Under the pieces are notes generated by a model that did not search any database, was not told where the DNA came from, and saw nothing but the letters and a program-made list of their open reading frames with translations. A program made the position numbers and the translations under genes. Positions 1 to 7,966 of a DNA stretch of 64,000 nucleotides are shown piece by piece; the stretch's first letter is position 1, and the number at the start of each line of letters is the position of its first letter. Where the stretch lies: positions 29,050-93,049 of the forward strand of contig JAHIND010000007.1 of the NCBI GenBank assembly GCA_018896025.1, read 5' to 3'. Source of the stretch: Pseudomonadota bacterium. Lineage in GTDB: Bacteria > Desulfobacterota > Desulfarculia > Desulfarculales > Desulfarculaceae.

Positions 1-767
1 GACTCATAGGTGCCGCCCATCACCGACAGATAGGCCAGGCCCGCCTCGGCCAGGCGCGGGGCCGCCTGCACCGCCTCGGCCAGTTGCAGGCCGTCGGGCA
101 GCCATTCGTCGGCCAAAAAGCGGTAGCCCACCGGGTAATCCGGGCCCACCGCCTCCCGCACCGCCGCGATCACCTCCAGGGGGAAGCGCAGGCGGTTTTC
201 CAGAGAGCCGCCGTAATCGTCTTCCCGGCGGTTGGTGCGCGGCGAGAGGAACTGGGCCAGCAGATAGCCGGTGCCGCCGTGCAGCTCCACCAGGTCGAAA
301 CCGGCTCGGCGCACCCGGCGGGCGGCCTGGGCGAAGGCCTCCACGATCCCGGCGATCTGCTCCAGGGTAAGAGCCTCGGGGACCATCTTCCCCAAGGGCA
401 CCGCCGAGGGGGCCAGGGGGGTGCCCCTGCCGTGGGCGAAGCGCCCGGCGTGGTTGATCTGCAAGCCGGCCTTGGCCCCTCCCTCCTGTATGACCTTGGC
501 CAAGCGGGCCAGGCCCTGGACGAAGCGGTCTTCGTCGATGCGCATGGTGAAGGGCGAGCCCTGCCCCCTGGGATCGATGGAGGCGTTTTCCACCATGACC
601 ATGGCCGCGCCCGAGGCTCCCATGGTCTGGTAGTGCTCCAGCAGGCGCGGGTTGACCAGCCCGTCGCCGCCCGCATAGCCCAGGTACAGGGGGGCCATGG
701 TGATGCGGTTGGCCAGGGACAGGCCGTTCAGCTCCAGGGGCGAAAACAGGGTGGGGTAGGGATTCAT
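1..767 (-). CDS. NADH:flavin oxidoreductase, old yellow enzyme family (3' end outside window)
   Basis: Only the first 255 residues are present; the gene runs off the left edge. The N-terminus (MNPYPTLFSPLELNGLSLAN) followed by RITMAPL is the typical start of the FMN-binding TIM barrel of old yellow enzymes. QINHAGR is the strand-3/4 motif, HGGTGYLLAQFLSP carries the family active-site region, and NRREDDYGGSLENRLRF is the characteristic loop. The start is the ATG at 767-765, six bases after GAGGAGT. The family reduces enoates or related activated alkenes with NAD(P)H in the cytoplasm. Whether this is a short OYE or a long 2,4-dienoyl-CoA reductase type with an added FAD domain cannot be decided here. 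Confidence 0.9.
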   Translation of the reverse strand, partial: MNPYPTLFSPLELNGLSLANRITMAPLYLGYAGGDGLVNPRLLEHYQTMGASGAAMVMVENASIDPRGQGSPFTMRIDEDRFVQGLARLAKVIQEGGAKAGLQINHAGRFAHGRGTPLAPSAVPLGKMVPEALTLEQIAGIVEAFAQAARRVRRAGFDLVELHGGTGYLLAQFLSPRTNRREDDYGGSLENRLRFPLEVIAAVREAVGPDYPVGYRFLADEWLPDGLQLAEAVQAAPRLAEAGLAYLSVMGGTYE

Positions 768-836
768 GGCGTACTCCTCGGTTGCGGGAAGCCGGGGCGC
801 ATCTCCCGGTGACTTGTGGCGGCGCGGGGCGGCGGC

Positions 837-1091
837 TCAGTCTACCTTGTACACCTCGTCGCCGGGGCGGCAGCGCTCGGGCACCTTGATGCCCACGGTT
901 TGGCCCCGTCCGGCGCTCTCGATCACCGCGTGCTCCTCTTGCATGGACTCCACGGTGGTCTCGAAGTCGGTGGTGAACCCGGCGAAATGGAGCCTGTCGC
1001 CCACCGCCAGGCTTCCGCCGGTAATGCGGATGGCGGCCACCATGGGCTTGGCGAAGAACTTGAAGACCTCGCCGACCTTGCTCTCGGACAT
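837..1091 (-). CDS. small EF-Tu domain-2-like beta-barrel protein
   Basis: An 84-residue protein starting MSESKVGEVFKFFAKPMVAA. The pattern VGEVFKFF...VAAIRITGGSLAVGDRLHFAG...VGIKVPERCRPGDEVYKV matches the second, beta-barrel domain of translational GTPases (EF-Tu/IF2), standing alone without a GTPase domain. Such stand-alone proteins are known but their role is not established. The ATG at 1091 is chosen because GGGGGA lies just upstream; an in-frame ATG at 1118 lacks a ribosome site. It lies upstream of the oxidoreductase on the same strand and may be co-transcribed with it (69-base gap). Confidence 0.75.
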   Translation of the reverse strand: MSESKVGEVFKFFAKPMVAAIRITGGSLAVGDRLHFAGFTTDFETTVESMQEEHAVIESAGRGQTVGIKVPERCRPGDEVYKVD

Positions 1092-1220
1092 CACAGTCCC
1101 CCATTTTTCAGTATTCATTTAACATACCCGCCCCTACCGCCGGGTTGTCAAGGGCGGGGTGCGGTACGGCTGACCACCGGCAAGCCGCGTTGCCGCCGGG
1201 CCTTCATGGAACCATACGAA

Positions 1221-2819
1221 TTAAATGATGATGGGCGGGTGGTCCTTGGGGGCGGGGGAGTCTTTCTGGGCGGGGCCCTTCGCGCGGCCCATGCGCTCCA
1301 GGGCTTCGCTAACCTGTTGCTGAAGCTTGGGGATGCCGCTCAGGGCCTTGAGCGGCAGCACCGCTTGGCACACCGCCTCGGTCACCAAATCTTCGGCTCC
1401 GCGCCTTTCCTGGGCGCAGACGTAGCCGGCAAGGTCGAAAATTTCATCCAGGGCCTTTGCCGCGTGCTGGGCGTGCTCCGGCTCCTGGGGGTCGAAATCA
1501 TCCCAGTCAAAGGGCGCCTCCACCATGTCCACCCCGGTGGCTTTTTCTTCCTGGGAGAGCCCGCGAAAGTAGCTCTGGGCCTGTTCTCCGGAAAGCTCAT
1601 TCAGGGGCAGCTCGCCTAGACTCTCCCCGAACATTCGTTTGTATTGGGCAATTATCCAGTCCCTGTACAGAGCGCCTTCGAAGTCGGCATCGCGCCGGGC
1701 CAAGTTGAAGGCCCCCCAGCGCTCATCCACCCATCGGGGGCAAAAGGAGGGGAAGGCGGGTCCCAGCAAACCCAGGCGGCGCCGCCGCAGATTGTCCCAC
1801 TCCACGGTGAACTGGGTGGTCTTGTCCCACCAGTCCATGCCCCGGTAGGCATCGTGACAGCGGTTCAACAGGCGGTTTTCCAGGCGCTGCCCCTGGGCGT
1901 CCAACTCCGGCCGGGGCGGGGGATCGGCGCAGGGGTTCCAGCGGTCTTCCATGCCTTCGTAGATCTGGTGATGGTGCGGCAAAAGGGGCGGGATGGGTGC
2001 GGGGTCCAAGATAGAGGACAGCGGCCACAGGTCTTGCAGGGCCTGGTTGGCCAACTGGGGGCTCACCTGCTCCAGGCCCTGCTTGTCGGCTTTTTGCAGG
2101 CAGGCGAGGCACACCGCGTTGATCAGGCGGGGCACTCCCTGGGTGCCGGCATGGATGACCTCAATGGTTTCCAGGGGAAAGATGGCCGGGTCGCCACCCG
2201 CCGCCCGCAGGCGCTGCTGCACATACTGGGCGGTCTCCTCCTTGACCAGGGGGGCCAGACGCCGCTGGCGGTGCAGGAGCTGGCGCAGATCCTCCTCCTC
2301 GGTCTGCTGCAAAAGATGCTTGATGATCGGGCGCGAGGCCAGGAATATGTTGAGCACCCTGGGTTCATCCGTATCGGCGGTGGCCAGCAGGCGCAGCTCG
2401 ACGAGCTGTTCCGGGGTCAGGGTGTGGGCGTCGTCGATTACCACGATCACCGTTTCGTTCTGGGCCCGCAGTTGTTTTAAAAAGGCGCGAAGTGCAGTGA
2501 AAAACAATCCCTTGCGCTCGTAAGGCCCCTCCATGCCCAGGGCCAGGGCGATCTGATTGCACAGATCCAGGATGTCCGGCGAGGGGCTGGCCACCACCCC
2601 GGCCACCGTGGCCTGGTCCAGTTGCATCATCAGGGCCTTGAGCAGGGTGGTTTTGCCCAGGCCCGCGTCGCCGTAGAGCAGGGCCCAGCCCTCCCGCTGG
2701 TCCATGGCGTAGACCAGGGTGGCAAGTGCTTCGCGGTGGGTGGGAGTGAGCACAATGAGCCGGGAATCGGGCTCCGGATCAAAGGGGGGCAGGTCCAAAT
2801 GGAAAAATTTTTGGTACAT
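1221..2819 (-). CDS. ExeA-like AAA ATPase with novel C-terminal domain
   Basis: A 532-residue protein in two parts. Residues 1-300 are an ExeA/GspA-type AAA ATPase: the MYQKFFHLDLPPFDPEPD start, Walker A GDAGLGKT near residue 50, Walker B VIVVIDDAH near 125, a sensor region with LLATADTDEPRVLNIFLASR, and GVPRLINAVC, a typical ExeA feature. Residues about 320-510 are a second domain with no family I recognise, marked by WW, PRW and FNLARRDADFEGALYRDW. The same domain ends the protein at 22090-23466. The last residues are HPPIII, also echoed there. The start is the ATG at 2819, which matches the family N-terminus. ExeA proteins energise envelope or DNA transactions; the role here is unknown. 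Confidence 0.85.
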   Translation of the reverse strand: MYQKFFHLDLPPFDPEPDSRLIVLTPTHREALATLVYAMDQREGWALLYGDAGLGKTTLLKALMMQLDQATVAGVVASPSPDILDLCNQIALALGMEGPYERKGLFFTALRAFLKQLRAQNETVIVVIDDAHTLTPEQLVELRLLATADTDEPRVLNIFLASRPIIKHLLQQTEEEDLRQLLHRQRRLAPLVKEETAQYVQQRLRAAGGDPAIFPLETIEVIHAGTQGVPRLINAVCLACLQKADKQGLEQVSPQLANQALQDLWPLSSILDPAPIPPLLPHHHQIYEGMEDRWNPCADPPPRPELDAQGQRLENRLLNRCHDAYRGMDWWDKTTQFTVEWDNLRRRRLGLLGPAFPSFCPRWVDERWGAFNLARRDADFEGALYRDWIIAQYKRMFGESLGELPLNELSGEQAQSYFRGLSQEEKATGVDMVEAPFDWDDFDPQEPEHAQHAAKALDEIFDLAGYVCAQERRGAEDLVTEAVCQAVLPLKALSGIPKLQQQVSEALERMGRAKGPAQKDSPAPKDHPPIII

Positions 2820-3001
2820 TACCTGACCCAGCGAGCGACCGCCAGATAAACAAAGCCGCGTCAAGGTTAGTTGTAGTTAAGACCTGTGAATAAAATAATG
2901 TAATCTTACAAGATGGTCAACAACCAACGGCTCCAGTCCATTAGCGAATTCGCCATGACGCTTCCGCTTGGCTCGGCGGGGCCACGGCACTATATTGAGA
3001 T

Positions 3002-3646
3002 ATGTCTTACTTAAACGCCTTGATAATGGCCTTGGCCCTGTTGCTCCCGCTTGTCGCCGAGGCGGCCCCGGCACAAGCATCCGGACCACCCACAGTCATC
3101 GCCTCGGCCCAGGCCGACTTTGACGGCGATGGCCGCAGCGAAACCTTGGAGGTGGTGCTGCTCCAGGGCCGCCGATTCCAAGACGCCGAGCCCTGGTGTG
3201 GCTCCGGGGACAAATGGGAGGGAGCCTTCGTCATCCGGGTGCGCCGGGGGGAGGCCCTGTTGGACCAGCGGGCCTGGGACGAGCTGTTATATCCCCACGG
3301 CAACTCCGGAGAACCCGCCTTTTTCTGGGCTCCGCTCACCCTGGTTTCGGCCGACTACAACGGCGACGGCCGCCCGGACTTCAACCTGGGAGCCTACGGC
3401 TCCTGCAACGCCAACCTATACCGCCTGTTCACCCTGACTCCCCAGGGCCGCCTGGCCGAGCTGCCGGTGGGCAATGGCCGCACTCTGGCTGTGTCCGGGG
3501 CGGGGCACAACAACTCCACCCCCCTGATAAGGGCCGAGCTGGGGGTGCTCAGCCACACCTACTACGACAACGCCCGGGGCCGGGAGATAACCACCCGTTA
3601 TCGCTGGCAAGAAGGGCGATTTGTGCGCCAGGACGGGCAAAAATAA
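3002..3646 (+). CDS. secreted protein with FG-GAP/VCBS-like calcium motifs
   Basis: A 214-residue protein beginning MSYLNALIMALALLLPLVAE and AAPAQA, a clear Sec signal peptide with probable cleavage after the Ala-rich stretch. Two D-x-D-x-D-G segments (DFDGDGRSE near residue 40 and DYNGDGRPDF near 120) are the loops typical of FG-GAP/VCBS repeats, which bind calcium. The rest is a beta-rich sequence without a named domain. It is divergent from the ATPase upstream on the other strand, with about 180 bases between them. It is probably periplasmic or surface-exposed. No enzyme motif is visible. Confidence 0.7.
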   Translation: MSYLNALIMALALLLPLVAEAAPAQASGPPTVIASAQADFDGDGRSETLEVVLLQGRRFQDAEPWCGSGDKWEGAFVIRVRRGEALLDQRAWDELLYPHGNSGEPAFFWAPLTLVSADYNGDGRPDFNLGAYGSCNANLYRLFTLTPQGRLAELPVGNGRTLAVSGAGHNNSTPLIRAELGVLSHTYYDNARGREITTRYRWQEGRFVRQDGQK

Positions 3647-3807
3647 AGGAGTTGGCAGTTTAAGGCCAGCCTAATATGCCGGCAAAATAACGCTTGTCTG
3701 GCTCCTGCCCTATGTTCTAACCTTGTAGCAAATTAAAGGATGAGCCTCCAAGCTTTAAATAGCTAGTGGCGATATAAAGATAGTTTAAATCTAGGCCGGA
3801 GGCCGCA

Positions 3808-4965
3808 ATGGACAGAAAAATACAAGGAAATATAATTAGTTGTTCTGTTGCGGGTGAGAAATATCAGGCTTATGTTCCTGCTCCCCTGCCCCCCAAACCA
3901 CCTATCAAGCTCTCTCCAGATTTGGACGGTTTGCTTGAAAAAAGCCTTTTGGCGCTGGGACGCCTTGATAGCATTTCCACTTTATTGCCCGACACTAGGC
4001 TATTTATATATATGTATGTCCGCAAAGAGGCCGTGTTGTCTTCCCAGATTGAGGGCACACAGTCTTCCCTGTCAGATTTGTTGCTTTATGAGTCTGAAGA
4101 ATTGCCGGGGTTCCCTTTAGATGAAGTGCAAGAGGTCTCGAATTACATCGCAGCTATGAATCACGGTATCAAGCGTCTAAGGGAAGGGTTCCCTCTATCC
4201 CTTCGCTTAATTAAAGAAATCCACGGGGTATTGCTGGACAAAGGCAGGGGAAGCGAAAAAGACCCCGGTGAATTTCGTCGCTCTCAGAACTGGATCGGTG
4301 GTTCAAGGCCGGGTAATGCGGTTTTTGTCCCACCGCCACCTGAAAAAGTAATTGAATGCATGGGGAATCTAGAAAAATTTTTACATGATGACCCTGTCCG
4401 AACTACGGTTCTAGTCAAGGCGGCCCTGACCCATGTTCAATTTGAAACGATACACCCTTTCCTGGATGGTAACGGAAGGTTGGGACGTCTTCTGATTACT
4501 TTGTTGTTATGCGCCGAAGGAATTTTGGAAGAGCCGCTTTTGTACCTTAGCCTATACTTCAAAGCTAATAGAGACAACTATTATGATTTGCTACAAAAAG
4601 TCAGGATTAGTGGTAATTGGGAAACATGGCTTAAATTCTTTTTGGAAGGGATAAAAGAAACTGCTGAAAACGCTGTCACTACAGCTAGAAGGCTGGTTTC
4701 ATTATTTGCGGAAGACAAAGAGGCGATGCAAGACAAGTTGGGTAGGGCGGCAAGTTCTGCGATAAGAGTGCATTCTGTCCTGCAGGAGTCCCCGATGAAC
4801 AGTGTTTCCAAATTATCATTAAAAACCGGGTTATCCGCTCCCGCCGTAACCAATGCCCTAAAGAACCTTGAAAACCTGGGCATCATAACTGAAATTACCG
4901 GGCGATCTTATGGCCGTGTATACGCGTATAGTAAATACATTGCCATCCTTGGTGAAGGTACATAA
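3808..4965 (+). CDS. Fic family protein (AMPylator-like)
   Basis: A 385-residue protein. The Fic core motif HPFLDGNGRLGR lies at about residues 216-227. It contains the catalytic His and the phosphate-binding Asn/Gly/Arg residues that transfer AMP or a related nucleotide group to a target hydroxyl. A regulatory segment SSQIEGTQSS near residue 80 resembles the S/T-x-x-x-E-G/N inhibitory helix, so the enzyme is probably auto-inhibited. The C-terminus (about 310-385) is a winged helix (SKLSLKTGLSAPAVTNALKNLENLG). GGAGG precedes the ATG at 3808. The gene is clearly richer in A/T than its neighbours, a sign of transfer. Its target is unknown. Confidence 0.93.
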   Translation: MDRKIQGNIISCSVAGEKYQAYVPAPLPPKPPIKLSPDLDGLLEKSLLALGRLDSISTLLPDTRLFIYMYVRKEAVLSSQIEGTQSSLSDLLLYESEELPGFPLDEVQEVSNYIAAMNHGIKRLREGFPLSLRLIKEIHGVLLDKGRGSEKDPGEFRRSQNWIGGSRPGNAVFVPPPPEKVIECMGNLEKFLHDDPVRTTVLVKAALTHVQFETIHPFLDGNGRLGRLLITLLLCAEGILEEPLLYLSLYFKANRDNYYDLLQKVRISGNWETWLKFFLEGIKETAENAVTTARRLVSLFAEDKEAMQDKLGRAASSAIRVHSVLQESPMNSVSKLSLKTGLSAPAVTNALKNLENLGIITEITGRSYGRVYAYSKYIAILGEGT

Positions 4966-5005
4966 CTGCCAAAGAGCTATAAACATTTTTTAAAGTAAAC
5001 AACAC

Positions 5006-5033
5006 GGGGAGTCGGCCTATTCGGCCAACTCCC
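5006..5033 (-). terminator. hairpin of a decayed tRNA-Ser downstream region
   Basis: In minus orientation GGGAGTTGGCC pairs with GGCCGACTCCC around a short loop. It aligns base for base with the terminator hairpins that follow the tRNA-Ser genes at 7700 and 35090. It could also terminate the Fic gene on the plus strand. Confidence 0.5.
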
Positions 5034-5048
5034 TTATGTTTGTTAATT

Positions 5049-5070
5049 TGGCGGAGAGAAAAGGATTATA
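5049..5070 (-). pseudogene. remnant of a tRNA-Ser 3' end
   Basis: Reading the minus strand, AATCCTTTTCTCTCCGCCA matches the T-arm/acceptor end AATCCCTCTCTCTCCGCCA of the tRNA-Ser(GGA) genes with few changes, and is followed by the same kind of terminator hairpin at 5006-5033. The rest of the tRNA is absent. This looks like a leftover attachment half-site. Confidence 0.6.
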
Positions 5071-5127
5071 AATCTGGGCTGTCGTTCGCGCCCAAAGATG
5101 CAAGCCATAAAAAGTGCTGCCTCGGCC
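5066..5127 (-). pseudogene. fragment of a second copy of the 5128-5808 gene
   Basis: Translation of the minus strand gives EAEAALFMACIFGRERQPRF, close to AAALFLACIFGREQEPKV inside the gene immediately upstream (nucleotides about 5508-5560). Only about 20 codons survive, and they join directly to the tRNA-Ser remnant. It is read as a rearrangement scar, not an expressed gene. Confidence 0.55.
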
Positions 5128-5808
5128 TCAGCGGGGCAACAGCCCCAGGTTCTTGAGGGCGTGCACCAGCAGGAAGCTCTTGAACTCGCGGTCAGTGCGT
5201 CCCCACCAACCATCGCGGGCTTGAGCCTCGGCCAGACCGGGCAGCAGGGGCCGCAGCAAACCGAAGGCCCGGCGGCCGGGGATGTGGGCCAAGGCGTTTA
5301 AAATATGATGAAAAGGCAGGCTTCTGGGCCATACCTCTTGCCCGGCGGTATCTTCGAGCAATTGCTCTAATAAGGTCCTGACCCCCCTGCCCCGGCAAAA
5401 CTTTGGGTGCACCGCCAGGGCGCGGAGCAGGTTGCTGCGGGCGGCCCAGCCCAGGGCGTCGCCGCCCGCCAGGCGGTCCTCCAGATGCCGCAACCCCTCG
5501 ATCACCTTGGGCTCTTGTTCGCGCCCGAAGATGCAGGCCAGGAACAGCGCCGCCGCGGGCCACAGGGCGCCCCCCCGGCTGGGGGCGAAGGGCAGGCCGT
5601 AAAGCTCACGGACCGTGGGGGATGTGGGAGCCCCGCCGGAGACCATGGCCCGCTGCCAAAGCCAGTCCAGGCCCCGCTCCACCGTCGGATCGGGCTCGCG
5701 CTGGGCGAGGTGCAGGCCAAAAAGGCGGTGTAGGGTGGTGAGTGGCGATCCGCCCCAGGAGCCGTCGGCCCGCTGCCCCTTCCTGAGGGCGGTCACGGCG
5801 CGGGCCAT
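5128..5808 (-). CDS. prenyltransferase/squalene-cyclase-like alpha/alpha repeat protein, start damaged
   Basis: The ATG-started frame encodes 226 residues with QW-like repeats (RADGSWGG near residue 15, ARDGWWGRTDREFKSFLLV near the end) typical of the alpha/alpha-toroid of squalene cyclases and protein prenyltransferases. The catalytic DxDD is not seen, so it may be only a structural relative. Convincing protein sequence continues in frame upstream (KLAHDPLAPFAASRTPAGLY), back to 5919. There AGGAGG stands six bases before a GTT codon, where an ATG or GTG would be expected. Either the start codon has mutated or translation begins at the internal ATG at 5808. The function is unknown. Confidence 0.65.
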   Translation of the reverse strand: MARAVTALRKGQRADGSWGGSPLTTLHRLFGLHLAQREPDPTVERGLDWLWQRAMVSGGAPTSPTVRELYGLPFAPSRGGALWPAAALFLACIFGREQEPKVIEGLRHLEDRLAGGDALGWAARSNLLRALAVHPKFCRGRGVRTLLEQLLEDTAGQEVWPRSLPFHHILNALAHIPGRRAFGLLRPLLPGLAEAQARDGWWGRTDREFKSFLLVHALKNLGLLPR

Positions 5809-5919
5809 GTCCCGCCCCAGGCGGGGGTCGCCGCCCAGCCAGCGGGAGCGGGCATAGAGCCCCGCCGGGGTGCGGCTGGCCGCGAAGGGGGCCAGGGGAT
5901 CGTGGGCTAGCTTGAAAAC

Positions 5920-6327
5920 GGCCTGCCTCCTGTGACGTGGGGTGGCGCTCGATTATCAGCAAAGCAAACCCTGAAAAATATGGCAAGTTCAAATAACTGA
6001 CAAAAACCATGGCTACTATTTTGTACAATAATAAATACTACAGCGCGCTGGAAGGCCTGGGGATGCCCGCCGTGGCGAGCCATCGTATTGCGCCCGGCTG
6101 GTAAGACGACCAAATATTACCGGGACGACTAGCTGAATTGATCATGTTTTTCGGTGTGTTGGGCAAGGAACGGCCCTGATCCAGATTATACAGGGCGGGC
6201 GAGAAGACTGCAAAAAACTAGTAACCCAAAAAGCGCCGGGCGCCAAGGCCTGGGCAAAAGGGGATGGATGTTGCCGATGATCTTTCAGCACTGCCCGAGG
6301 AACCAGGATAAGGCCGTGGGCAACGCC
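5920..6327. other. intergenic region between divergent genes
   Basis: About 400 bases, partly AT-rich, separating the start regions of the minus-strand repeat protein and the plus-strand transglutaminase-like gene. It must hold promoters for both, but no convincing -35/-10 pair, RNA gene or repeat was recognised. Confidence 0.4.
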
Positions 6328-7557
6328 ATGGAAAAAGCGTGGCTGCTCGCGGTGATCGTTTTGGTGGTGATGGCTTGTTGGGTGATGCCCGTTGCGGTAC
6401 AGGCCCGCCAAGCGGCCGCCGAACTCACCTGGGAGCCCGTGGTGGCCTTGGATCGGCAGCTATTCCCATCCCTTATCGTATCCACCGCCACCATGGCCTC
6501 GTCCGAGGAGGACGAGGGCACGGAATATTTCATTGGCGACCCCGATGGGTTTATCGGGGCGGTGGTGGCGGATGCGCCCGCCGGGAGCAAGGTCAAGCTG
6601 GTGGTGAAGGGCAACCGGCTGATGAGCCAAAGCTCCGTGCAGGGGGAGATCGCCGAACCTGAAGAAGCATACGATATCTTTCCCAAAATCAACTGGCACT
6701 ATGACGCCCTACTCAAGTCCCGCCAGGTCCGGCCCATGTCGGTGGTGATGGAGTTGTTTATAAACGGCAAGTCCCTGGGCATCAAGTCGGAGACGGTCAC
6801 CGTGCGCTCTCTCAACGACTGCCCCATATATCTAATGCCCACCGACAAGGACGGGAACCCCGTGGAGGACGAGAGCAAAGCCGCCGAACCCGGGGTGGAC
6901 ATGAGCTGGATGTTCGCCGCGTATGTCAACGAGAACCACCCCTGGGTGGACCAAATTCTCAAGGAGGCCTTGCAATCCGGGGAGATTGACGCCTTCACCG
7001 GCTACCAGAGCGGCGACCCCAATGTGGTGCTCCGCCAGGTGTTCGCCATCTGGAACGTGATGCAGCGCCGGGGGATGAAATACAGCAGCATCACCACCCC
7101 GTCGGCGGTTTCACCGGCCATTTACGCCCAACACGTGCGCCTGTTCGGCGATTCGCTGAATGCGCAACAGACCAACTGCATCGACGGGACGGTTTTGTTC
7201 GCCAGTATTTGTCGCAAGATAGACATCCTGTCCTACCTGGTGCTGATCCCTGGCCACGCATTCTTCGCCTTCAGCCTCGACCCTGACCAAAACCGCGTCG
7301 TAGGCCTGGAAACCACCATGATGGGCGATGTCGATCTGGCCCAGTACAAATCCAAGAAGCTAACCCCCGAACAGCTCGGCAAGAAAATACACACCGCCTC
7401 TTGGAACAGCTTCGTCAAGGCCCTGAAGGCAGGCACCGCGGAGCTTGAAAAATCGGCCAACAGGTTCCAATCGGAGAAGCCGGCTGACGCGGAATACCAA
7501 CTGATCTCGGTGGATCAGGCCCGCAACATGGGCATCCTTCCCTTGGCGTCGGATTAA
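6328..7557 (+). CDS. secreted transglutaminase-like cysteine protein
   Basis: From the ATG at 6328 the protein is 409 residues with a signal peptide (MEKAWLLAVIVLVVMACWVM, then PVAVQA). In the C-terminal half, TNCIDGTVLFASICRKI supplies a Cys and LIPGHAFFAF a His, in the order and spacing of transglutaminase-like/bacterial cysteine-protease folds; GLETTMMG follows as the likely third region. The N-terminal half is beta-rich and unassigned. It is probably a periplasmic enzyme or a catalytically silent relative. Longer in-frame starts exist at 6154 and 6270, but the signal peptide favours 6328. A GC-rich palindrome follows the stop. Confidence 0.65.
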   Translation: MEKAWLLAVIVLVVMACWVMPVAVQARQAAAELTWEPVVALDRQLFPSLIVSTATMASSEEDEGTEYFIGDPDGFIGAVVADAPAGSKVKLVVKGNRLMSQSSVQGEIAEPEEAYDIFPKINWHYDALLKSRQVRPMSVVMELFINGKSLGIKSETVTVRSLNDCPIYLMPTDKDGNPVEDESKAAEPGVDMSWMFAAYVNENHPWVDQILKEALQSGEIDAFTGYQSGDPNVVLRQVFAIWNVMQRRGMKYSSITTPSAVSPAIYAQHVRLFGDSLNAQQTNCIDGTVLFASICRKIDILSYLVLIPGHAFFAFSLDPDQNRVVGLETTMMGDVDLAQYKSKKLTPEQLGKKIHTASWNSFVKALKAGTAELEKSANRFQSEKPADAEYQLISVDQARNMGILPLASD

Positions 7558-7649
7558 AAATAGGCGGGTGATGCCCGGCGAGCGCCGGGCGCGCGGAAAT
7601 TTTGGGCCCAGCCCCGGCCGGGGTCGCGGCCTGTGCCGCATGGCCCACA

Positions 7650-7686
7650 AATAACAAGGGGAGCCGGCCGGTTAGGCCAACTCCCC
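7650..7686 (-). terminator. terminator of the left tRNA-Ser copy
   Basis: Minus-strand GGGGAGTTGGCC / GGCCGGCTCCCC stem with a short loop, followed by TTGTTATTT. It lies directly after the tRNA and represents the original chromosomal downstream side of the attachment site. Confidence 0.75.
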
Positions 7687-7699
7687 GTGTTTATTTATT

Positions 7700-7792
7700 T
7701 GGCGGAGAGAGAGGGATTCGAACCCTCGGTACACCTTTTGGGCGTACACACGATTTCCAGTCGTGCACCTTCGGCCAGCTCGGTCATCTCTC
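7700..7792. repeat. 93-bp direct repeat, left end of island
   Basis: Perfect match to 21921-22013 at a constant offset of 14,221. It spans the tRNA-Ser from the CCA end to one base short of the 5' end. It is read as the left attachment site made by site-specific integration. Confidence 0.9.
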
Positions 7793-7793
7793 T
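7700..7793 (-). tRNA. tRNA-Ser(GGA), left (attachment-site) copy
   Basis: A full class II tRNA: D arm, anticodon loop CTGGAAA (anticodon GGA), long variable arm, T arm GGTTCGAATCC, acceptor end TCTCTCC-G-CCA encoded. Positions 7700-7792 are identical to 21921-22013. The first base differs: position 1 is A where the right copy has G, giving an A1:C72 mismatch. Its 5' flank is island DNA, so this copy has probably lost its chromosomal promoter. Confidence 0.85.
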
Positions 7794-7903
7794 CCGGCGA
7801 TGTTTACCCTTAAATATCAGCATATTGACACGACAGTTATCTTGCGGTCCGCCTGTTAGTGTGAGCAATTACTCAAACAAAAAATAAACCCTACTATTCA
7901 TTG

Positions 7904-7924
7904 TGCCCATCGCGTTGCCCATCG
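7904..7924 (+). promoter_or_regulatory. candidate integrase arm-type site, left
   Basis: A 21-bp sequence beginning TGCCCATCGCGTTGCCCATC, itself two copies of GCCCATCG separated by CGTT. The identical 21-mer is at 21826-21846. Each lies inside the island, about 111 and 74 bases from the direct repeats. Confidence 0.55.
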
Positions 7925-7966
7925 TGTGTGAGCTTGTGAATGGACTTTTGATACGTTTCCTCCGCC

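Noticed and set aside
4..1104. 366-codon minus-strand frame over the oxidoreductase
   Set aside because: Arg/Gly/Pro-rich shadow; the true frame shows old-yellow-enzyme motifs and a ribosome site.
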